A stretch of DNA of 64,000 nucleotides from Eleftheria terrae (GCF_030419005.1 NZ_CP106951.1:1116001-1180000); one strand, 5' to 3'. Positions 1-10,297 are shown, counted from the stretch's first letter. A program made the numbers and translations. The notes: generated by a model from the sequence alone, not told the origin.

Positions 1-536
1 ATGTAGGTGATGAGCTTGCGCATCAGGCCGTCGAACTCCTGGTCGATCTGGTTGTCCTGCTTGAGCACCTCCACCGCCTTCTTGATGTCCAGCCGTGCGA
101 AGGCGTCCAGCGTCTTGCGCAACTGGTCGGTCGCCAGCGACGCCTCGAAGGACAGGTCCGACACCGGCAGCCGCAGGCGGCTCGAAACGCCGGTGTTGAT
201 CAAGCGCTGCACCGTGCGGGCGATGCGGGCGGCCTCGTCGCCCACGCGCTCGAGGTTGCCGATGGTCTTGGAGATGGCAATCAGCAGCCGCAGGTCGCGC
301 GCGGTGGGCTGGCGCCGGGCGATGATGGTGGACAGGTCGCGGTCGATGTCCACTTCCATGTGGTTGACCCGCTCCTCCTGCGCGATGACCTGGGTGGCCG
401 TCTCGCCGCTGAAATGGGTGAGCGCATAGATCGCCTGGGCGACCTGGGCCTCGACCAGGCCGCCCATCTCGAGGACCCGGGTCGAGATGCCGCTCAACTC
501 GGCATCGAATTGCGTCGACAGGTGTTTGTCGCTCAT
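1..536 (-). CDS. phoU: Phosphate signalling complex protein PhoU (partial)
   Basis: Reads in from the left edge; the C-terminus is missing and about 178 codons are present. The protein starts MSDKHLSTQF and continues into the helical PhoU repeat, with an acidic helix around EERVNHMEVDID and a motif near GNLERVGDEAARIA that matches the metal-contacting ExxxD-type signature of the family. PhoU is a peripheral regulator that links the Pst transporter to the PhoR kinase and keeps the Pho regulon off when phosphate is plentiful. It lies 22 bp after pstB in the same direction, so it is the distal gene of the pst operon. Identification rests on sequence and context and is firm. Confidence 0.95.
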   Translation of the reverse strand, partial: MSDKHLSTQFDAELSGISTRVLEMGGLVEAQVAQAIYALTHFSGETATQVIAQEERVNHMEVDIDRDLSTIIARRQPTARDLRLLIAISKTIGNLERVGDEAARIARTVQRLINTGVSSRLRLPVSDLSFEASLATDQLRKTLDAFARLDIKKAVEVLKQDNQIDQEFDGLMRKLITY

Positions 537-558
537 GGTGTGCGCTCCTCGGTCCGGC

Positions 559-1344
559 TCAGCCGAAGCGGCCGGTGATGTAGTCCTCGGTGTCTTTCTG
601 CTTGGGCTTCATGAACAGGTCGGCGGTGGGGCCGAACTCGATCAGGTCGCCCAGGTACATGTAGGCGGTGTAGTCCGAGCAGCGGGCCGCCTGCTGCATG
701 TTGTGCGTGACGATGACCACGGTGTAGTCCGCCTTCAGCTCGTGGATCAGTTCCTCGATCTTGCCGGTGGAGATGGGGTCGAGCGCCGAGCACGGTTCGT
801 CCAGCAGCAGCACTTCCGGCTTGATGGCGATGCCCCGGGCGATGCACAGCCGCTGCTGCTGGCCTCCCGACAGGCCGGCGCCGCTCTGGTCCAGCTTGTC
901 CTTCACCTCTTTCCACAGGGCCGCCTTCTTCAGCGCCCATTCGACCCGCTCGTCCATCTCGGCGCGCGGCAGCGTCTCGAAAAGGCGCACACCGAAGGCG
1001 ATGTTGTCATAGATCGACATCGGGAAAGGCGTGGGCTTCTGAAACACCATGCCGACCTTGGCGCGAATCAGCGACACGTCGAGCTTGGACTTCAGGATGT
1101 TCTCGCCATCGAGCAGGATCTCGCCGCTGGCGCGCTGCTCAGGGTACAGCTCGAACATGCGGTTGAAGGTGCGCAGCAGCGTCGACTTGCCGCAGCCCGA
1201 CGGCCCGATGAAGGCGGTGACCTTGCGCTCCGGGATGTCGAGGTTGATGTTCTTCAGCGCGTGGAAGCTGCCGTAGTAGAAGTTCAGGTTGCGGACCGAG
1301 AGCTTGGCCTTCTCGATCAAGGGCAGTTCAACTTTTGCGTCCAT
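559..1344 (-). CDS. pstB: Phosphate ABC transporter ATP-binding protein PstB
   Basis: A 261-residue ABC ATPase that powers high-affinity phosphate import. Walker A is GPSGCGKST at about residues 47-55, the signature is LSGGQQQR near 160, and Walker B is LLLDEP near 180 followed by the D-loop SALD. Length and the ending DYITGRFG are typical of PstB. It follows pstA after 17 bp and precedes phoU, in the standard pstSCAB-phoU order. It acts at the cytoplasmic face of the inner membrane with PstC and PstA. Expression should follow the PhoB-type promoter upstream of pstS. Confidence 0.98.
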   Translation of the reverse strand: MDAKVELPLIEKAKLSVRNLNFYYGSFHALKNINLDIPERKVTAFIGPSGCGKSTLLRTFNRMFELYPEQRASGEILLDGENILKSKLDVSLIRAKVGMVFQKPTPFPMSIYDNIAFGVRLFETLPRAEMDERVEWALKKAALWKEVKDKLDQSGAGLSGGQQQRLCIARGIAIKPEVLLLDEPCSALDPISTGKIEELIHELKADYTVVIVTHNMQQAARCSDYTAYMYLGDLIEFGPTADLFMKPKQKDTEDYITGRFG

Positions 1345-1361
1345 GGATGGATGGCCTCGGA

Positions 1362-2228
1362 TCAGGATTTGTTGCGGAAGAAGATCCGCGCCAGGATGTT
1401 GAGCAGCAGCACCCCGATGGTGATCAGGAACACGCCCGCCCAGGCGAGCTTCTGCCAGTTCGGGTCCGGGTTCATCGCGAACTGGAAGATGGTGGCCGGC
1501 AGGCTGGCCACCGGCGCTCCGAGGTTCAGGCTCCAGAACTGGTTGTTGAAGGCGGTGAACAGCAGCGGTGCGGTTTCACCGGCGATGCGCGCCAGTGCCA
1601 GCAGCACGCCCGTCACCACGCCGGCCCGGGCCGCCTTGAGGGTGACCATGGAGACCACCTTCCACTTCGGCGTACCCAGCGCATAGGCGGCTTCGCGCAG
1701 CGCGTTGGGAATCAGCATCAGCATGTTCTCGGTGGTGCGGATCACGACCGGGATCACGATCAGGGCCAGCGCCACCACCCCGGCCAGGCCGGAGAAACTC
1801 CGCATCGGCGCGACCACCACCGCGTAGACGAACAGGCCGATAACGATGGACGGGGCCGACAGCAGGATGTCGTTGATGAAGCGCGTCACCGCACCGAGCC
1901 AGCCGCGCTGGCCGTACTCGGCCAGGTAGATCCCGGCCAGGATACCGATGGGCGTGCCGAGCAGCGTGGCCAGCGCCACCATCATCAGCGAGCCGGCAAT
2001 GGCATTGGCCAGGCCGCCGCCCTCTGCCTGCGGCGGCGGCGTCATCTCGGTGAACAGCGACAGCGAGAGGCCGCCGATGCCGAGGCGCACCGTCTCGAAC
2101 AGGATCCACAGCAACCAGAAGACACCAAAGGCCATGGCCGCCATCGACAGGGCCAGCGCGAGGGTGTTGGTGCGCTTGCGGCGGCGGTGCACCGCCAGGC
2201 GCGCATCGTCGAGCAGCAGGCGGCTCAT
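1362..2228 (-). CDS. pstA: Phosphate ABC transporter permease PstA
   Basis: A 288-residue inner-membrane permease with about six hydrophobic helices, the first near residues 25-50. The [14 protein letters not shown] stretch near residue 200 is the cytoplasmic EAA loop that contacts PstB. Its start overlaps the pstC stop by 4 bp (ATGA), which indicates translational coupling. Together with PstC it forms the membrane channel of the phosphate importer. Family length and order in the operon agree. Confidence 0.97.
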   Translation of the reverse strand: MSRLLLDDARLAVHRRRKRTNTLALALSMAAMAFGVFWLLWILFETVRLGIGGLSLSLFTEMTPPPQAEGGGLANAIAGSLMMVALATLLGTPIGILAGIYLAEYGQRGWLGAVTRFINDILLSAPSIVIGLFVYAVVVAPMRSFSGLAGVVALALIVIPVVIRTTENMLMLIPNALREAAYALGTPKWKVVSMVTLKAARAGVVTGVLLALARIAGETAPLLFTAFNNQFWSLNLGAPVASLPATIFQFAMNPDPNWQKLAWAGVFLITIGVLLLNILARIFFRNKS

Positions 2229-3202
2229 GCGCGGGCTCCTTCGCGCCGCTTCAGGCGCAGCAACAGGATCTTGGAGAACGCCAGCACCACGAAGGTGATG
2301 AAGAACAGCACCAGGCCGAGGTAGATCAACGAGGCGGAATGCAGGCCTTCCTGCGCCTCGGCGAACTCATTGGCCAGGGCGGAAGTGATGCTGTTGGCTG
2401 CCTCGAACAGCGAGGCCGAGTCGAGCTGGTTGGCATTGCCGATGACGAAGGTGACCGCCATCGTCTCGCCCAGCGCACGCCCCAGGCCCAGCATGATGCC
2501 GCCGATGACACCGGTCTTGGTGTAGGGCAGCACCACCTTCCAGACCACCTCCCAGGTGGTGGAGCCGAGGCCGTAGGCCGATTCCTTCAGCAGCGCCGGC
2601 GTGACCTCGAAGACGTCGCGCATCACCGAGGCGATGAAGGGAATGATCATGATGGCCAGGATGATGCCCGCCGACAGCAGGCCGATGCCCACCGGCGGGC
2701 CGGAAAACAGCGCACCGAGGTAAGGCACTTCGCCGAACGCCGCCTGCAGCGGCTGCTGAACATAGGTGGCCAGGATGGGGCCGAAGACCATCATGCCCCA
2801 CATGCCGTAGACGATGGACGGCACGGCGGCCAGCAGTTCGATGGCGGTGCCCAGCGGCCGGCGCAGCCAGCCCGGCGACAGCTCGGTGAGGAACAGCGCG
2901 ATGCCGAAGCTCACCGGCACGGCGATCAGCAGCGCGATGAGCGAGGTCATCAGCGTGCCGTAGATCATCACCAGGCCGCCGTACTGGTCCTGCACCGGGT
3001 CCCATTCGCTGCGCCACAGGAAGCTCAGGCCGTAGGCCTCGATGGCAGGCGCCGCGCCGATCAGCAGCGACACCAAGATGCCCAGCAGCAGCGCCAGGGT
3101 CAGCAAGGCCGCACCATGGGCCAGACAGGAGAAGACGGTGTCCGCCCACGGCGAAACCCGGCGCGCGACCGGGGGCTCGCCCATTGGGTCCGTTCGTTGC
3201 AT
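2225..3202 (-). CDS. pstC: Phosphate ABC transporter permease PstC
   Basis: A 325-residue inner-membrane permease, the partner of PstA. The reading frame is open to 3283, but the upstream part ([12 protein letters not shown]...) looks like leader, and ATG at 3202 ([10 protein letters not shown]) is preferred; ATG at 3184 is also possible. Hydrophobic helices begin at the segment after [18 protein letters not shown], and an EAA-type loop reads [15 protein letters not shown]. It lies 113 bp after pstS with no clear terminator, so it is likely co-transcribed with it from the PhoB-controlled promoter. Confidence 0.95.
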   Translation of the reverse strand: MQRTDPMGEPPVARRVSPWADTVFSCLAHGAALLTLALLLGILVSLLIGAAPAIEAYGLSFLWRSEWDPVQDQYGGLVMIYGTLMTSLIALLIAVPVSFGIALFLTELSPGWLRRPLGTAIELLAAVPSIVYGMWGMMVFGPILATYVQQPLQAAFGEVPYLGALFSGPPVGIGLLSAGIILAIMIIPFIASVMRDVFEVTPALLKESAYGLGSTTWEVVWKVVLPYTKTGVIGGIMLGLGRALGETMAVTFVIGNANQLDSASLFEAANSITSALANEFAEAQEGLHSASLIYLGLVLFFITFVVLAFSKILLLRLKRREGARA

Positions 3203-3315
3203 GTTGTCGGTGTTGTAGTGGGATGCCCGGAGTGTAGCGGTCACGTTTTCCCCTCGATGTGCGAGCAGGGCGGCTCGCGCCACCCCACCCTGGAGCCTGC
3301 TTCAGCCCGCCTGCC

Positions 3316-4356
3316 TCACTTGACGGCGACGACCTTCCCGCTGCTGTCCTTGATCTCGCCCCACTGCTTGCGAACCAGCGCCTTGACCGATTCCGGCAGC
3401 GGCACATATTCGAGCTCGGACGCCATCTTGTCGCCGTTGGCGCCGTAGGCCCAGTCGAAGAACTTCAGTGCGCCGGCAGCCTTGGCCGGGTCATCCTGCG
3501 ACTTGTGCATCAGGATGAAGGTGGCGCCGGTGATCGGCCAGGCATCCTTGCCTGCCTGCTCCGTCAGCACCTGGTAGAAGCTCTTGGACCAGTCGGCGCC
3601 GGCGGCGGCGGCCTTGAAGTTCACCTCGTCAGGGGCCACGAACTGGCCATCCTTGTTGCGCAGCAGGACATAGGACATCTTGTTCTGCTTGGCATAGGCG
3701 TACTCGACATAGCCGATCGAGTTGGGCAGGCGCTGCACGAAGGCCGACACCCCCTCGTTGCCCTTGCCACCCGCGCCGGTGGGCCACTTCACCGCGGTAC
3801 CTTCGCCGACCTGGCTCTTCCACTCGGCATTCACCTTCGACAGGTAGTTGGTGAAGATGAAGCTGGTGCCCGAACCATCGGCCCGGCGCACCACCGCGAT
3901 GGCCGCGTCCGGCAGCGACACGCCCGGGTTCAGGGCGGTCAGCGCCGGATCGTTCCACTTGGCGATCTTGCCGAGGAAGATGTCACCCAGCACCTGGCCA
4001 CTCATCTTGAGCTGGCCGGGGGTGATGCCCTTGATGTTGACCACCGGCACCACGCCGCCGATGACGGTGGGGAATTGCACCAGACCGTCCTTGGCCAGCT
4101 CTTCGTCCTTCAGCGGTGCGTCCGACGCACCGAAAGCAACCGTCTTCGCCTTGATCTGGCGAATGCCCGCGCCCGAGCCGACGGACTGGTAGTTGATGCG
4201 CACACCGGTGGCCTTGTTGTAGGCGTCGGCCCACTTGCTGTAGACCGGCGCCGGGAAGGAGGCACCGGCGCCGGTGACGTCCTGGGCCTGGGCGAAGCCG
4301 GTAACACCCACCAGCGCGGCAGCAGCCAGCCCGCAGCGGATCAGGGAGAAGTTCAT
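3316..4356 (-). CDS. pstS: Periplasmic phosphate-binding protein PstS
   Basis: A 346-residue periplasmic binding protein. ATG at 4356 is chosen because it begins a clean Sec signal peptide ([17 protein letters not shown], cleavage after FAQA). The frame is open upstream to 4518, but that would run through the promoter. The mature protein starts [17 protein letters not shown], the hallmark phosphate-binding segment of PstS, and has [16 protein letters not shown] further in. It is the first gene of the pst operon and is preceded by a PhoB-type box and a -10 hexamer on this strand. Confidence 0.97.
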   Translation of the reverse strand: MNFSLIRCGLAAAALVGVTGFAQAQDVTGAGASFPAPVYSKWADAYNKATGVRINYQSVGSGAGIRQIKAKTVAFGASDAPLKDEELAKDGLVQFPTVIGGVVPVVNIKGITPGQLKMSGQVLGDIFLGKIAKWNDPALTALNPGVSLPDAAIAVVRRADGSGTSFIFTNYLSKVNAEWKSQVGEGTAVKWPTGAGGKGNEGVSAFVQRLPNSIGYVEYAYAKQNKMSYVLLRNKDGQFVAPDEVNFKAAAAGADWSKSFYQVLTEQAGKDAWPITGATFILMHKSQDDPAKAAGALKFFDWAYGANGDKMASELEYVPLPESVKALVRKQWGEIKDSSGKVVAVK

Positions 4357-4426
4357 CAGGTGCACCTTACTTAGTAAGCGGAGGGTGGGAAACAAGGCCT
4401 CACAACAGGCCTCTCGACGGTGGCGG

Positions 4427-4460
4427 ACTGTAGGGCGCATTTGTGACATCGCCGTGACAT
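4427..4460 (-). promoter_or_regulatory. Pho box and -10 of the pst operon
   Basis: On the minus strand two identical 7-mers ATGTCAC (4460-4454 and 4449-4443) are separated by 4 bp, an 11-bp period as in PhoB boxes. Ten bases after the second copy comes TACAGT (4432-4427), a plausible -10. This is the geometry of PhoB-activated promoters, in which the Pho box replaces the -35 element. The assignment to PhoB is inferred from family knowledge; the repeats are seen directly. Confidence 0.8.
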
Positions 4461-4501
4461 CTGGCGCCGCACCAGCAATGCGCCCGCCCGCACCGGCCGG
4501 A

Positions 4502-4556
4502 CTGTCATGGAGCGTCATGCCGGCGTCACGGGATTGTCATGCACCGCTTCTAAGCT
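4502..4556 (+). promoter_or_regulatory. Pho-box array and -10 before the fasciclin gene
   Basis: Four TGTCAT-like units lie on the plus strand at 4503-4508, 4513-4518, 4524-4529 (CGTCAC) and 4535-4540, with starts 10, 11 and 11 bp apart. Ten bases after the last unit is TAAGCT (4551-4556), a possible -10. The array points at the downstream lipoprotein gene and mirrors the layout on the pstS side, so the lipoprotein is probably a Pho regulon member. The units could also add binding sites for the pst promoter. Confidence 0.65.
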
Positions 4557-4635
4557 GCGCGGCGCTGAGAGCCGGGAGGTGGAGGGTCCACGCTCACCGG
4601 CCCGAGACAGCCCGACGCTTTCCCAAGGAGCTCAC

Positions 4636-5124
4636 ATGATCCAACGTACCTGGGTGCTCGCCTTCGGCGCTGCACTGATGGCCACCCTGGTCGGCTGCGC
4701 CGCCACGCCCGCACCGAAAACCGTCGCCGAGGCCACGGCCGGCGCGCCCCAGCTGGGCACGCTGAACAAGCTGGTGGCCGAAGCCGGCCTGGGCGACACG
4801 CTGCGGGCCGGCGGCCCCTACACGGTGTTTGCGCCGTCCGACGAAGCCTTCGCCCAGTTGCCCAAGGCCACCCTGGACAGCCTGGCGCAGGACAAGGAAC
4901 GGCTGAAGGCGGTGCTTGCCTATCACATCGTGCCGGGCAAGCTTGGCGCCGCCGATGTGAAGAACGGCAATGTCAAGACCCTGCAGGGCAGCGAAGTGGC
5001 CCTGTCCAAGGCCGGCACCTTCGTGACGGTGGAAGACGCCATGGTCCTGCAGGCCGACATGCCGGCCAGCAACGGCGTCGTGCACGTCATCGACCGCGTG
5101 CTGATGCCGCCGCAGAAGAAATGA
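4636..5124 (+). CDS. Fasciclin (FAS1) domain lipoprotein
   Basis: A 162-residue secreted protein. It begins with a short signal ending in a lipobox (LVGC, Cys near residue 17), so it should be a lipoprotein. The rest is one FAS1 domain: FAPSDEAFAQLP forms the H1 motif and YHIVPGKL follows, and VVHVIDRVLMPP is the H2 motif close to the C-terminus. FAS1 domains mediate adhesion or binding to polymers; the ligand here is unknown. A strong ribosome site (AAGGAG, 4625-4630) precedes the ATG. It is divergent from pstS, with Pho-type repeats between them. Confidence 0.9.
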   Translation: MIQRTWVLAFGAALMATLVGCAATPAPKTVAEATAGAPQLGTLNKLVAEAGLGDTLRAGGPYTVFAPSDEAFAQLPKATLDSLAQDKERLKAVLAYHIVPGKLGAADVKNGNVKTLQGSEVALSKAGTFVTVEDAMVLQADMPASNGVVHVIDRVLMPPQKK

Positions 5125-5149
5125 TGCGACGATAAGTCGTCGCCCGAAC

Positions 5150-5181
5150 GGCAAAGGGCCGGCACCGGCCGGCCCTTTGCC
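5150..5181 (+). terminator. Hairpin terminator after the fasciclin gene
   Basis: Perfect 13-bp arms (5150-5162 and 5169-5181) surround a 6-base loop and end in CCCTTTGCC. There is no long T-run. It lies between the fasciclin gene and the convergent glmM, so it may stop transcription from either side. Confidence 0.6.
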
Positions 5182-5219
5182 TGCAGGCAGCCAGGCCGCC
5201 GGCCAGGAGGAAGCGAACC

Positions 5220-6554
5220 TCAGCCGGCCCGCACCGCCTCGGCCAGGCGTTCCGCGCAGCGGCGCGCCAACGGCTCGTCCTGCGCCTCGACCATCACCCG
5301 CAGCAGCGGCTCGGTGCCCGAGGCACGGATCAACACCCGCCCGCGTGCCTGCAGCTCCTCGGTGACCGCCTGCTGCGTTTCGGCCAGCCGGCCATTGGCC
5401 TTCCAGTCCTGGCCCGGCTGCAGCCGGACGTTGATCAGCACTTGGGGGAACAACTGCACGCCGTCCAGCAGGTCAGTCAACGTGCGACCGGACCGAATGA
5501 CCGCCTGCAGGACCTGCAGGGCACTGATGATGCCGTCGCCGGTGGTGTGCCGGTCGAGCGCCAACAGGTGGCCCGAGCCTTCACCGCCCAGCTGCCAGCC
5601 GCGCGTGATCAGTTCTTCGAGCACATAGCGGTCGCCCACCTTGGCCCGCACGAAGTCGACGCCACGCGCCTGCAGCGCCAGCTCCACCGCCATGTTGGTC
5701 ATCAGCGTGCCGACTGCGCCCGGCACCGACTGGCCTTGCGCCAGGCGGTCCATCACCATCACGTAGAGCAGCTCGTCGCCGTTGTAGAGCCGGCCCTGCC
5801 GGTCCACCAGCTGCAGGCGGTCGGCATCGCCGTCCAGGGCCACGCCATACTCGGCGCCCTGCTCCTGCACGGCCTTGACGAGGGCAGCCGGCGCAGTCGC
5901 GCCAAAACCGGCATTGATGTTGTAGCCATCCGGCGCGCAGCCGATGGACACGACATCCGCCCCCAATTCGTGAAAGACGTTCGGAGCGACCAGGTAGCCA
6001 GCGCCGTGGGCCGCGTCGACGACCACCTTGACGCCCTTCAGCGACAGGTCGTTGCCGAAAGTGCTCTTGCAGAACTCGGTATAGCGGCCCTGCGCGTCGT
6101 CCAGCCGCCGCGCCTTGCCGAGGCCCGCCGAATCGGCCCACCGCGGCTCCTCGGCCAGGGCCGCCTCGACCCGGGCCTCCCACTCGTCGGGCAGCTTCTC
6201 GCCACGCGCCGAGAAGAACTTGACACCGTTGTCCCCGAAAGGATTGTGCGAGGCACTGATCACCACGCCGAGGTCCAGCCGCAACGCCCGCGTCAGGTAG
6301 GCCACGCCCGGCGTGGGCAGCGGCCCGCTCAGCAGCACATCCACGCCGGCCGAGGCGAAGCCGGCCTCCAGCGCGGATTCCAGCATGTAGCCCGAGATGC
6401 GGGTGTCCTTGCCGATCAGCACCGTCGGGCGCCGCCCGCCGGTCTTCAGCACGCGGCCCACGGCATGACCCAGCCTCAGCATGAAATCTGGCGTGATCGG
6501 GGCCTGGCCCACGGTGCCGCGTATGCCGTCGGTGCCAAAGTAAGTACGGCTCAT
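5220..6554 (-). CDS. glmM: Phosphoglucosamine mutase GlmM
   Basis: A 444-residue enzyme that converts glucosamine-6-phosphate to glucosamine-1-phosphate for UDP-GlcNAc, hence peptidoglycan and LPS. The catalytic loop is ISASHNP with the phosphorylated Ser near residue 102. The Mg-binding loop DGDADR lies near 243, and the phosphate-binding RASGTEP is near the C-terminus. The start [13 protein letters not shown] is the canonical N-terminus. It follows folP by 51 bp on the same strand, the usual folP-glmM pairing. Confidence 0.98.
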   Translation of the reverse strand: MSRTYFGTDGIRGTVGQAPITPDFMLRLGHAVGRVLKTGGRRPTVLIGKDTRISGYMLESALEAGFASAGVDVLLSGPLPTPGVAYLTRALRLDLGVVISASHNPFGDNGVKFFSARGEKLPDEWEARVEAALAEEPRWADSAGLGKARRLDDAQGRYTEFCKSTFGNDLSLKGVKVVVDAAHGAGYLVAPNVFHELGADVVSIGCAPDGYNINAGFGATAPAALVKAVQEQGAEYGVALDGDADRLQLVDRQGRLYNGDELLYVMVMDRLAQGQSVPGAVGTLMTNMAVELALQARGVDFVRAKVGDRYVLEELITRGWQLGGEGSGHLLALDRHTTGDGIISALQVLQAVIRSGRTLTDLLDGVQLFPQVLINVRLQPGQDWKANGRLAETQQAVTEELQARGRVLIRASGTEPLLRVMVEAQDEPLARRCAERLAEAVRAG

Positions 6555-6605
6555 CCTGCGTCCTCTGCCTGCTGTTCTCGTGGAAAGGGCGGTATTTTCG
6601 CCCTT

Positions 6606-7445
6606 TCAGCCTGACACCAGGCGCGCTGCGCGCCACACCTTCAGGGCCTCGACAGTGGCCGCCACATCGTGTACGCGCACCACGCGTGCACCGAGGATCA
6701 CTGCCGCAAGCGCGGCCGCCACGCTGGGCACCAGCCGGTCGCCCACCGCCCGGCCGGTCACCGCACCCAGGGAGGACTTGCGCGACCAGCCGGCCAGCAG
6801 CGGATAGCCCAGCGCCAGCAACTCGCGCTGGCGGGCCAGCAGCTCGAAGTTGTGTTCCACGCTCTTGCCGAAGCCGAAACCCGGGTCTAGCACGATGCGC
6901 TCGCCGCCCACGCCTTGCCCGCGCAAGGCCGCGGCGCGTTCGGCCAGGAAGCCGCCGACCGCTTCCAGCACGTCGCCTTCGTAGGAAGGCGAGGCCTGCA
7001 TCGACTTCGGCTGCCCCTGCATGTGCATCAGGCAGACCCCGCAGGCCGGATGCGCCGCCACGGTGGCCTCGGCGCCCGGCGCCCGCAGGGCATTGATGTC
7101 ATTGACGATATCCACACCCAGGTCCAGCGCCGCCTGCATGACCTCGGGCTTGTAGGTATCGATCGACACCGGCACGCCGAGCCGCACCGCCTCGCGCAGC
7201 ACAGGCAGCACGCGGTCCAGCTCCTGCTGCAGTGGCAGGGCTTCGGCGCCCGGGCGACTCGACTCACCGCCGATGTCGAGGATGTCAGCCCCCTCTTCCA
7301 GCAGTAGCTCGCAAGCTCGCACGGCCGCCGTGGCATTGCCATGCCGGCCGCCGTCGGAGAACGAGTCAGGCGTGACGTTGACGATGCCCATCACCCGCGG
7401 GCCCGAAAGGTCGATGCGAAACCGGGTGGTCTGCCAGAAGCTCAT
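6606..7445 (-). CDS. folP: Dihydropteroate synthase FolP
   Basis: Joins 6-hydroxymethyl-dihydropterin diphosphate to p-aminobenzoate in folate synthesis; the target of sulfonamides. The protein has 279 residues from ATG 7445 (MSFWQTTRF), chosen over ATG 7454 because it has a GAGGG ribosome site at workable spacing. Signature segments are MGIVNVTPDSFSDGG near residues 19-33, DIGGESSRPGA near 60, and DPGFGFGKS. It lies upstream of glmM and downstream of ftsH, from which it is separated by a terminator hairpin. Confidence 0.97.
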   Translation of the reverse strand: MSFWQTTRFRIDLSGPRVMGIVNVTPDSFSDGGRHGNATAAVRACELLLEEGADILDIGGESSRPGAEALPLQQELDRVLPVLREAVRLGVPVSIDTYKPEVMQAALDLGVDIVNDINALRAPGAEATVAAHPACGVCLMHMQGQPKSMQASPSYEGDVLEAVGGFLAERAAALRGQGVGGERIVLDPGFGFGKSVEHNFELLARQRELLALGYPLLAGWSRKSSLGAVTGRAVGDRLVPSVAAALAAVILGARVVRVHDVAATVEALKVWRAARLVSG

Positions 7446-7471
7446 GCTGAACATCCCTCAGGAAATGCAAA

Positions 7472-7491
7472 ACGGGGCCTTGCGGCCCCGT
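7472..7491 (-). terminator. Intrinsic terminator after ftsH
   Basis: An 8-bp perfect stem (ACGGGGCC, 7472-7479, with GGCCCCGT, 7484-7491) and a 4-base loop. On the minus strand it is followed by TTTT before GC. It sits in the 67-bp gap between ftsH and folP, so ftsH transcripts probably end or are attenuated here. Confidence 0.7.
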
Positions 7492-7512
7492 CGTGTGGAA
7501 GTCCGGCCAGCC

Positions 7513-9423
7513 TCAGGCGGTCGCCGGTGCACCGTCGGTGTTCACCGAGGGCGTGCTGCCGCCACCCCCACCGCTCTTGGAGTTGGACGGCGTCCAGTCC
7601 TTAGGCGGGCGCGGCGGGCGGCCGGACATGATGTCCTCGATCTGCTCGGCGTCGATGGTCTCCCACTCGAGCAAGGCCTTCGCCATCGCGTGCATCTTGT
7701 CCTGGTGGTCCTCGATCAGCTTGCGGGCGGTGCCGTACTGGTCGTCGATGATCTTGCGGATCTCGTGGTCGACCTTCTGCATCGTCTGCTCGGACACATT
7801 CACCTGCTTGGTGATGCTGCGGCCGAGGAACACCTCGCCCTCGTTCTCGGCATAGACCATCGGGCCCAGCTCGTCGGTCATGCCGTAACGGGTGACCATG
7901 TCGCGGGCAATCTGCGTGGCACGCTCGAAATCATTGCTGGCGCCGGTGGTCATCTGATTCATGAACACCTCTTCCGCAATACGGCCACCGAACAGCACCG
8001 AGATGGTGTTGAGCATGCGCTCCTTGTCCATGCTGTAGCGGTCGCCCTCGGGCAGCTGCATCGTCACACCCAGCGCGCGGCCACGCGGGATGATGGTGAC
8101 CTTGTGCACCGGGTCGGTCTTCGGCAGCAGGCGAGCCACCAGGGCATGGCCGGCCTCGTGGTAGGCGGTGTTGCGACGCTCTTCCTCGGGCATGACCATG
8201 GACTTGCGCTCGGGGCCCATCAGGATCTTGTCCTTCGCCTTCTCGAAGTCCTGCATCTCGACCACGCGGCCGTTGCGCCGCGCCGCGAACAGCGCGGCTT
8301 CATTCACCAAGTTGGCCAGATCGGCACCAGAGAAACCCGGTGTGCCGCGCGCCAGGATGTCCGGCCGCACGTCGCCACCGATCGGCACCTTGCGCATGTG
8401 CACGGTCAGGATCTGCTCACGGCCGCGCACGTCCGGCAGCGTCACGTACACCTGGCGGTCGAAACGACCCGGGCGCAGCAGCGCCGGGTCCAGGATGTCC
8501 GGCCGGTTGGTCGCTGCGATGACGATGACACCCAGGTTGGTCTCGAAGCCGTCCATCTCCACCAGCATCTGGTTCAGCGTCTGCTCGCGCTCGTCGTTGC
8601 CGCCGCCCAGGCCAGCGCCCCGGTGGCGGCCGACGGCATCAATTTCGTCGACGAAGATGATGCAGGGTGCGTTTTTCTTCGCCTGCTCGAACATGTCGCG
8701 GACGCGGGCCGCGCCCACACCGACGAACATCTCGACGAAGTCGGAGCCGGAGATCGAGAAGAACGGCACCTTCGCCTCGCCGGCAATGCTCTTGGCCAGC
8801 AGCGTCTTGCCGGTCCCCGGCGGGCCGACCATCAGCACGCCGCGCGGAATGCGGCCACCGAGCTTCTGGAATTTCTGCGGGTCCTTCAGGAAGTCGACCA
8901 ACTCCTTCACTTCTTCCTTGGCCTCGTCGCAACCGGCGACATCGGCGAAGGTGACGGAGTTGTTGGACTCGTCGAGCATGCGTGCCCGGCTCTTGCCGAA
9001 GCTGAAGGCGCCGCCCTTGCCGCCCCCCTGCATCTGGCGCATGAAGTAGATCCACACGCCGATCAGCAGGAGCATGGGCCCCCAGGAGATCAGGATGCTC
9101 ATCAGTAGCGAGGGCTCCTCGCGCGGCTTGACGTCGAACTTCACGCCATTGTTGATGAGGTCGCCGACCAGGCCCCGGTCGAGGTAGGTGGCGGTGGTGC
9201 GGATGCGCTTGTCGTCATTGGTGACGGCAATGATCTCGGTACCGCCCGAGCCCTCCTGCAGGGTCACGGCCTTGATGCGCTTGCTGCGCACCTCTTCGAG
9301 GAAATCGGAATAACCGATCTGCCCCGAGGTGGCCACGCCGCGGTCGAATTGCTTGAACACGGTGAACAACACCAGCGCAATCACCAACCACACGGCCACT
9401 TTAGAGAACCACTGATTGTTCAC
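7513..9423 (-). CDS. ftsH: ATP-dependent zinc metalloprotease FtsH
   Basis: A 636-residue membrane-anchored AAA+ protease that degrades misfolded membrane proteins and regulators such as sigma-32 and LpxC. The start is GTG at 9423 ([12 protein letters not shown]): an AAGGAG site lies 7 nt upstream, although the frame is open to 9576. Order: N-terminal membrane helix, periplasmic domain, second helix ([18 protein letters not shown]), AAA domain with Walker A GPPGTGKT near 200 and the SRH region, and the zinc motif HEAGH near 421. A sigma-32-like promoter lies upstream at 9474-9501. Confidence 0.98.
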   Translation of the reverse strand: MNNQWFSKVAVWLVIALVLFTVFKQFDRGVATSGQIGYSDFLEEVRSKRIKAVTLQEGSGGTEIIAVTNDDKRIRTTATYLDRGLVGDLINNGVKFDVKPREEPSLLMSILISWGPMLLLIGVWIYFMRQMQGGGKGGAFSFGKSRARMLDESNNSVTFADVAGCDEAKEEVKELVDFLKDPQKFQKLGGRIPRGVLMVGPPGTGKTLLAKSIAGEAKVPFFSISGSDFVEMFVGVGAARVRDMFEQAKKNAPCIIFVDEIDAVGRHRGAGLGGGNDEREQTLNQMLVEMDGFETNLGVIVIAATNRPDILDPALLRPGRFDRQVYVTLPDVRGREQILTVHMRKVPIGGDVRPDILARGTPGFSGADLANLVNEAALFAARRNGRVVEMQDFEKAKDKILMGPERKSMVMPEEERRNTAYHEAGHALVARLLPKTDPVHKVTIIPRGRALGVTMQLPEGDRYSMDKERMLNTISVLFGGRIAEEVFMNQMTTGASNDFERATQIARDMVTRYGMTDELGPMVYAENEGEVFLGRSITKQVNVSEQTMQKVDHEIRKIIDDQYGTARKLIEDHQDKMHAMAKALLEWETIDAEQIEDIMSGRPPRPPKDWTPSNSKSGGGGGSTPSVNTDGAPATA

Positions 9424-9473
9424 TGGGGCTCCTTCTCCGATTCCTGATAGCAAAAATACTGCGAATACCGAAT

Positions 9474-9501
9474 AGATCGGGGCAATTCTAGACGAGTCAA
9501 G
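9474..9501 (-). promoter_or_regulatory. Sigma-32 type heat-shock promoter of ftsH
   Basis: On the minus strand CTTGAC (9501-9496) is followed by 13 bp and then CCCCGATCT (9482-9474). This fits the RpoH pattern CTTGAA, 13-14 bp, CCCCATnT with one change in each box. The predicted start near 9467 leaves a leader of about 45 nt to the ftsH GTG. It lies in the 181-bp gap between rlmE and ftsH. Confidence 0.7.
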
Positions 9502-9604
9502 ACCCGGTTCTCTTTGATGTTTCCCACGCTTGTGACAGGTGTTTTCTATCGCCCGCCCGTCCACCAACGAGCGCAAAAGCGCCTTCTTTGAGCACTATCG
9601 GCAG

Positions 9605-10282
9605 TCAAGCCTGCAGCTTGAGACCCCGGCCGACAAGAAAGGTTTCAGAAGATTTGTCGCGCGAGGCCTTGGGCTTGATGGGCTTCACCACGCGAAAGCT
9701 GCGCTTGAACAACTCGACCAGCTGGCTGTAGCCGCTGCCGTGGAAGACCTTGCAGACGAGCGCCCCGTCCGGTCGCAGGTGGTTTTGCGCGAACTCGACC
9801 GCCAGCTCGACAAGATGCGCCACCCGGGCCGAATCCGAGGACTCGATGCCCGACAAGTTGGGCGCCATGTCGGAGATGACCACATCGACCGGCCGCCCGC
9901 CGACCACGTCGCGCAACTGCTGCAACACCTCATCCTCTCGGAAGTCGCCCTGGATGAAGCGCACGCCCTCGATCGGCTCGAAATCGAGCAGATCTAAAGC
10001 AATGAGCGTGCCATTCAACTCACCCACCGCGGCGCCGCCGACGCCGGCTTCCTTGGGCGCGAACTTGCGGCGCACGTACTGGCTCCAGGCGCCCGGGGCA
10101 GCGCCCAGGTCGACCACCAACTGGCCGGGCTTCAGCAGGTGCAACTCTTCGTCGATTTCCTTCAGCTTGTACGCAGCGCGGGCCCGGTAGCCCTCTTTCT
10201 GAGCCAACTTGACGTAGGGATCCGTGAGGTGGTCATGCAACCACGCCTTGTTCACCTTCTTGCTTTTGGTTTTGATCTTCAT
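9605..10282 (-). CDS. rlmE: 23S rRNA 2'-O-methyltransferase RlmE (FtsJ/RrmJ)
   Basis: A 225-residue SAM-dependent enzyme that methylates U2552 in the A-loop of 23S rRNA. The SAM motif [14 protein letters not shown] lies near residues 57-70. The K-D-K-E tetrad is supported by the Lys-rich start [16 protein letters not shown] near 130 and KVFHGSG near 170. ATG 10282 (MKIKTKSKK) is chosen; a TTG 6 nt upstream is less likely. No ribosome site precedes it. It is divergent from yhbY with only 20 bp between the start codons. Upstream of ftsH as in many proteobacteria. Confidence 0.96.
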   Translation of the reverse strand: MKIKTKSKKVNKAWLHDHLTDPYVKLAQKEGYRARAAYKLKEIDEELHLLKPGQLVVDLGAAPGAWSQYVRRKFAPKEAGVGGAAVGELNGTLIALDLLDFEPIEGVRFIQGDFREDEVLQQLRDVVGGRPVDVVISDMAPNLSGIESSDSARVAHLVELAVEFAQNHLRPDGALVCKVFHGSGYSQLVELFKRSFRVVKPIKPKASRDKSSETFLVGRGLKLQA

Positions 10283-10290
10283 TGCCAAAC

Positions 10291-10297
10291 GATAATA
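10291..10297. promoter_or_regulatory. Shared divergent -10 element for rlmE and yhbY
   Basis: The 20 bp between the two start codons contain GATAAT on the plus strand (10291-10296) and, read on the minus strand, TATTAT (10297-10292). Each is 6-9 bp from the respective ATG, which would put both transcription starts at or next to the start codon. No clear -35 was found at standard spacing on either side. Confidence 0.5.
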
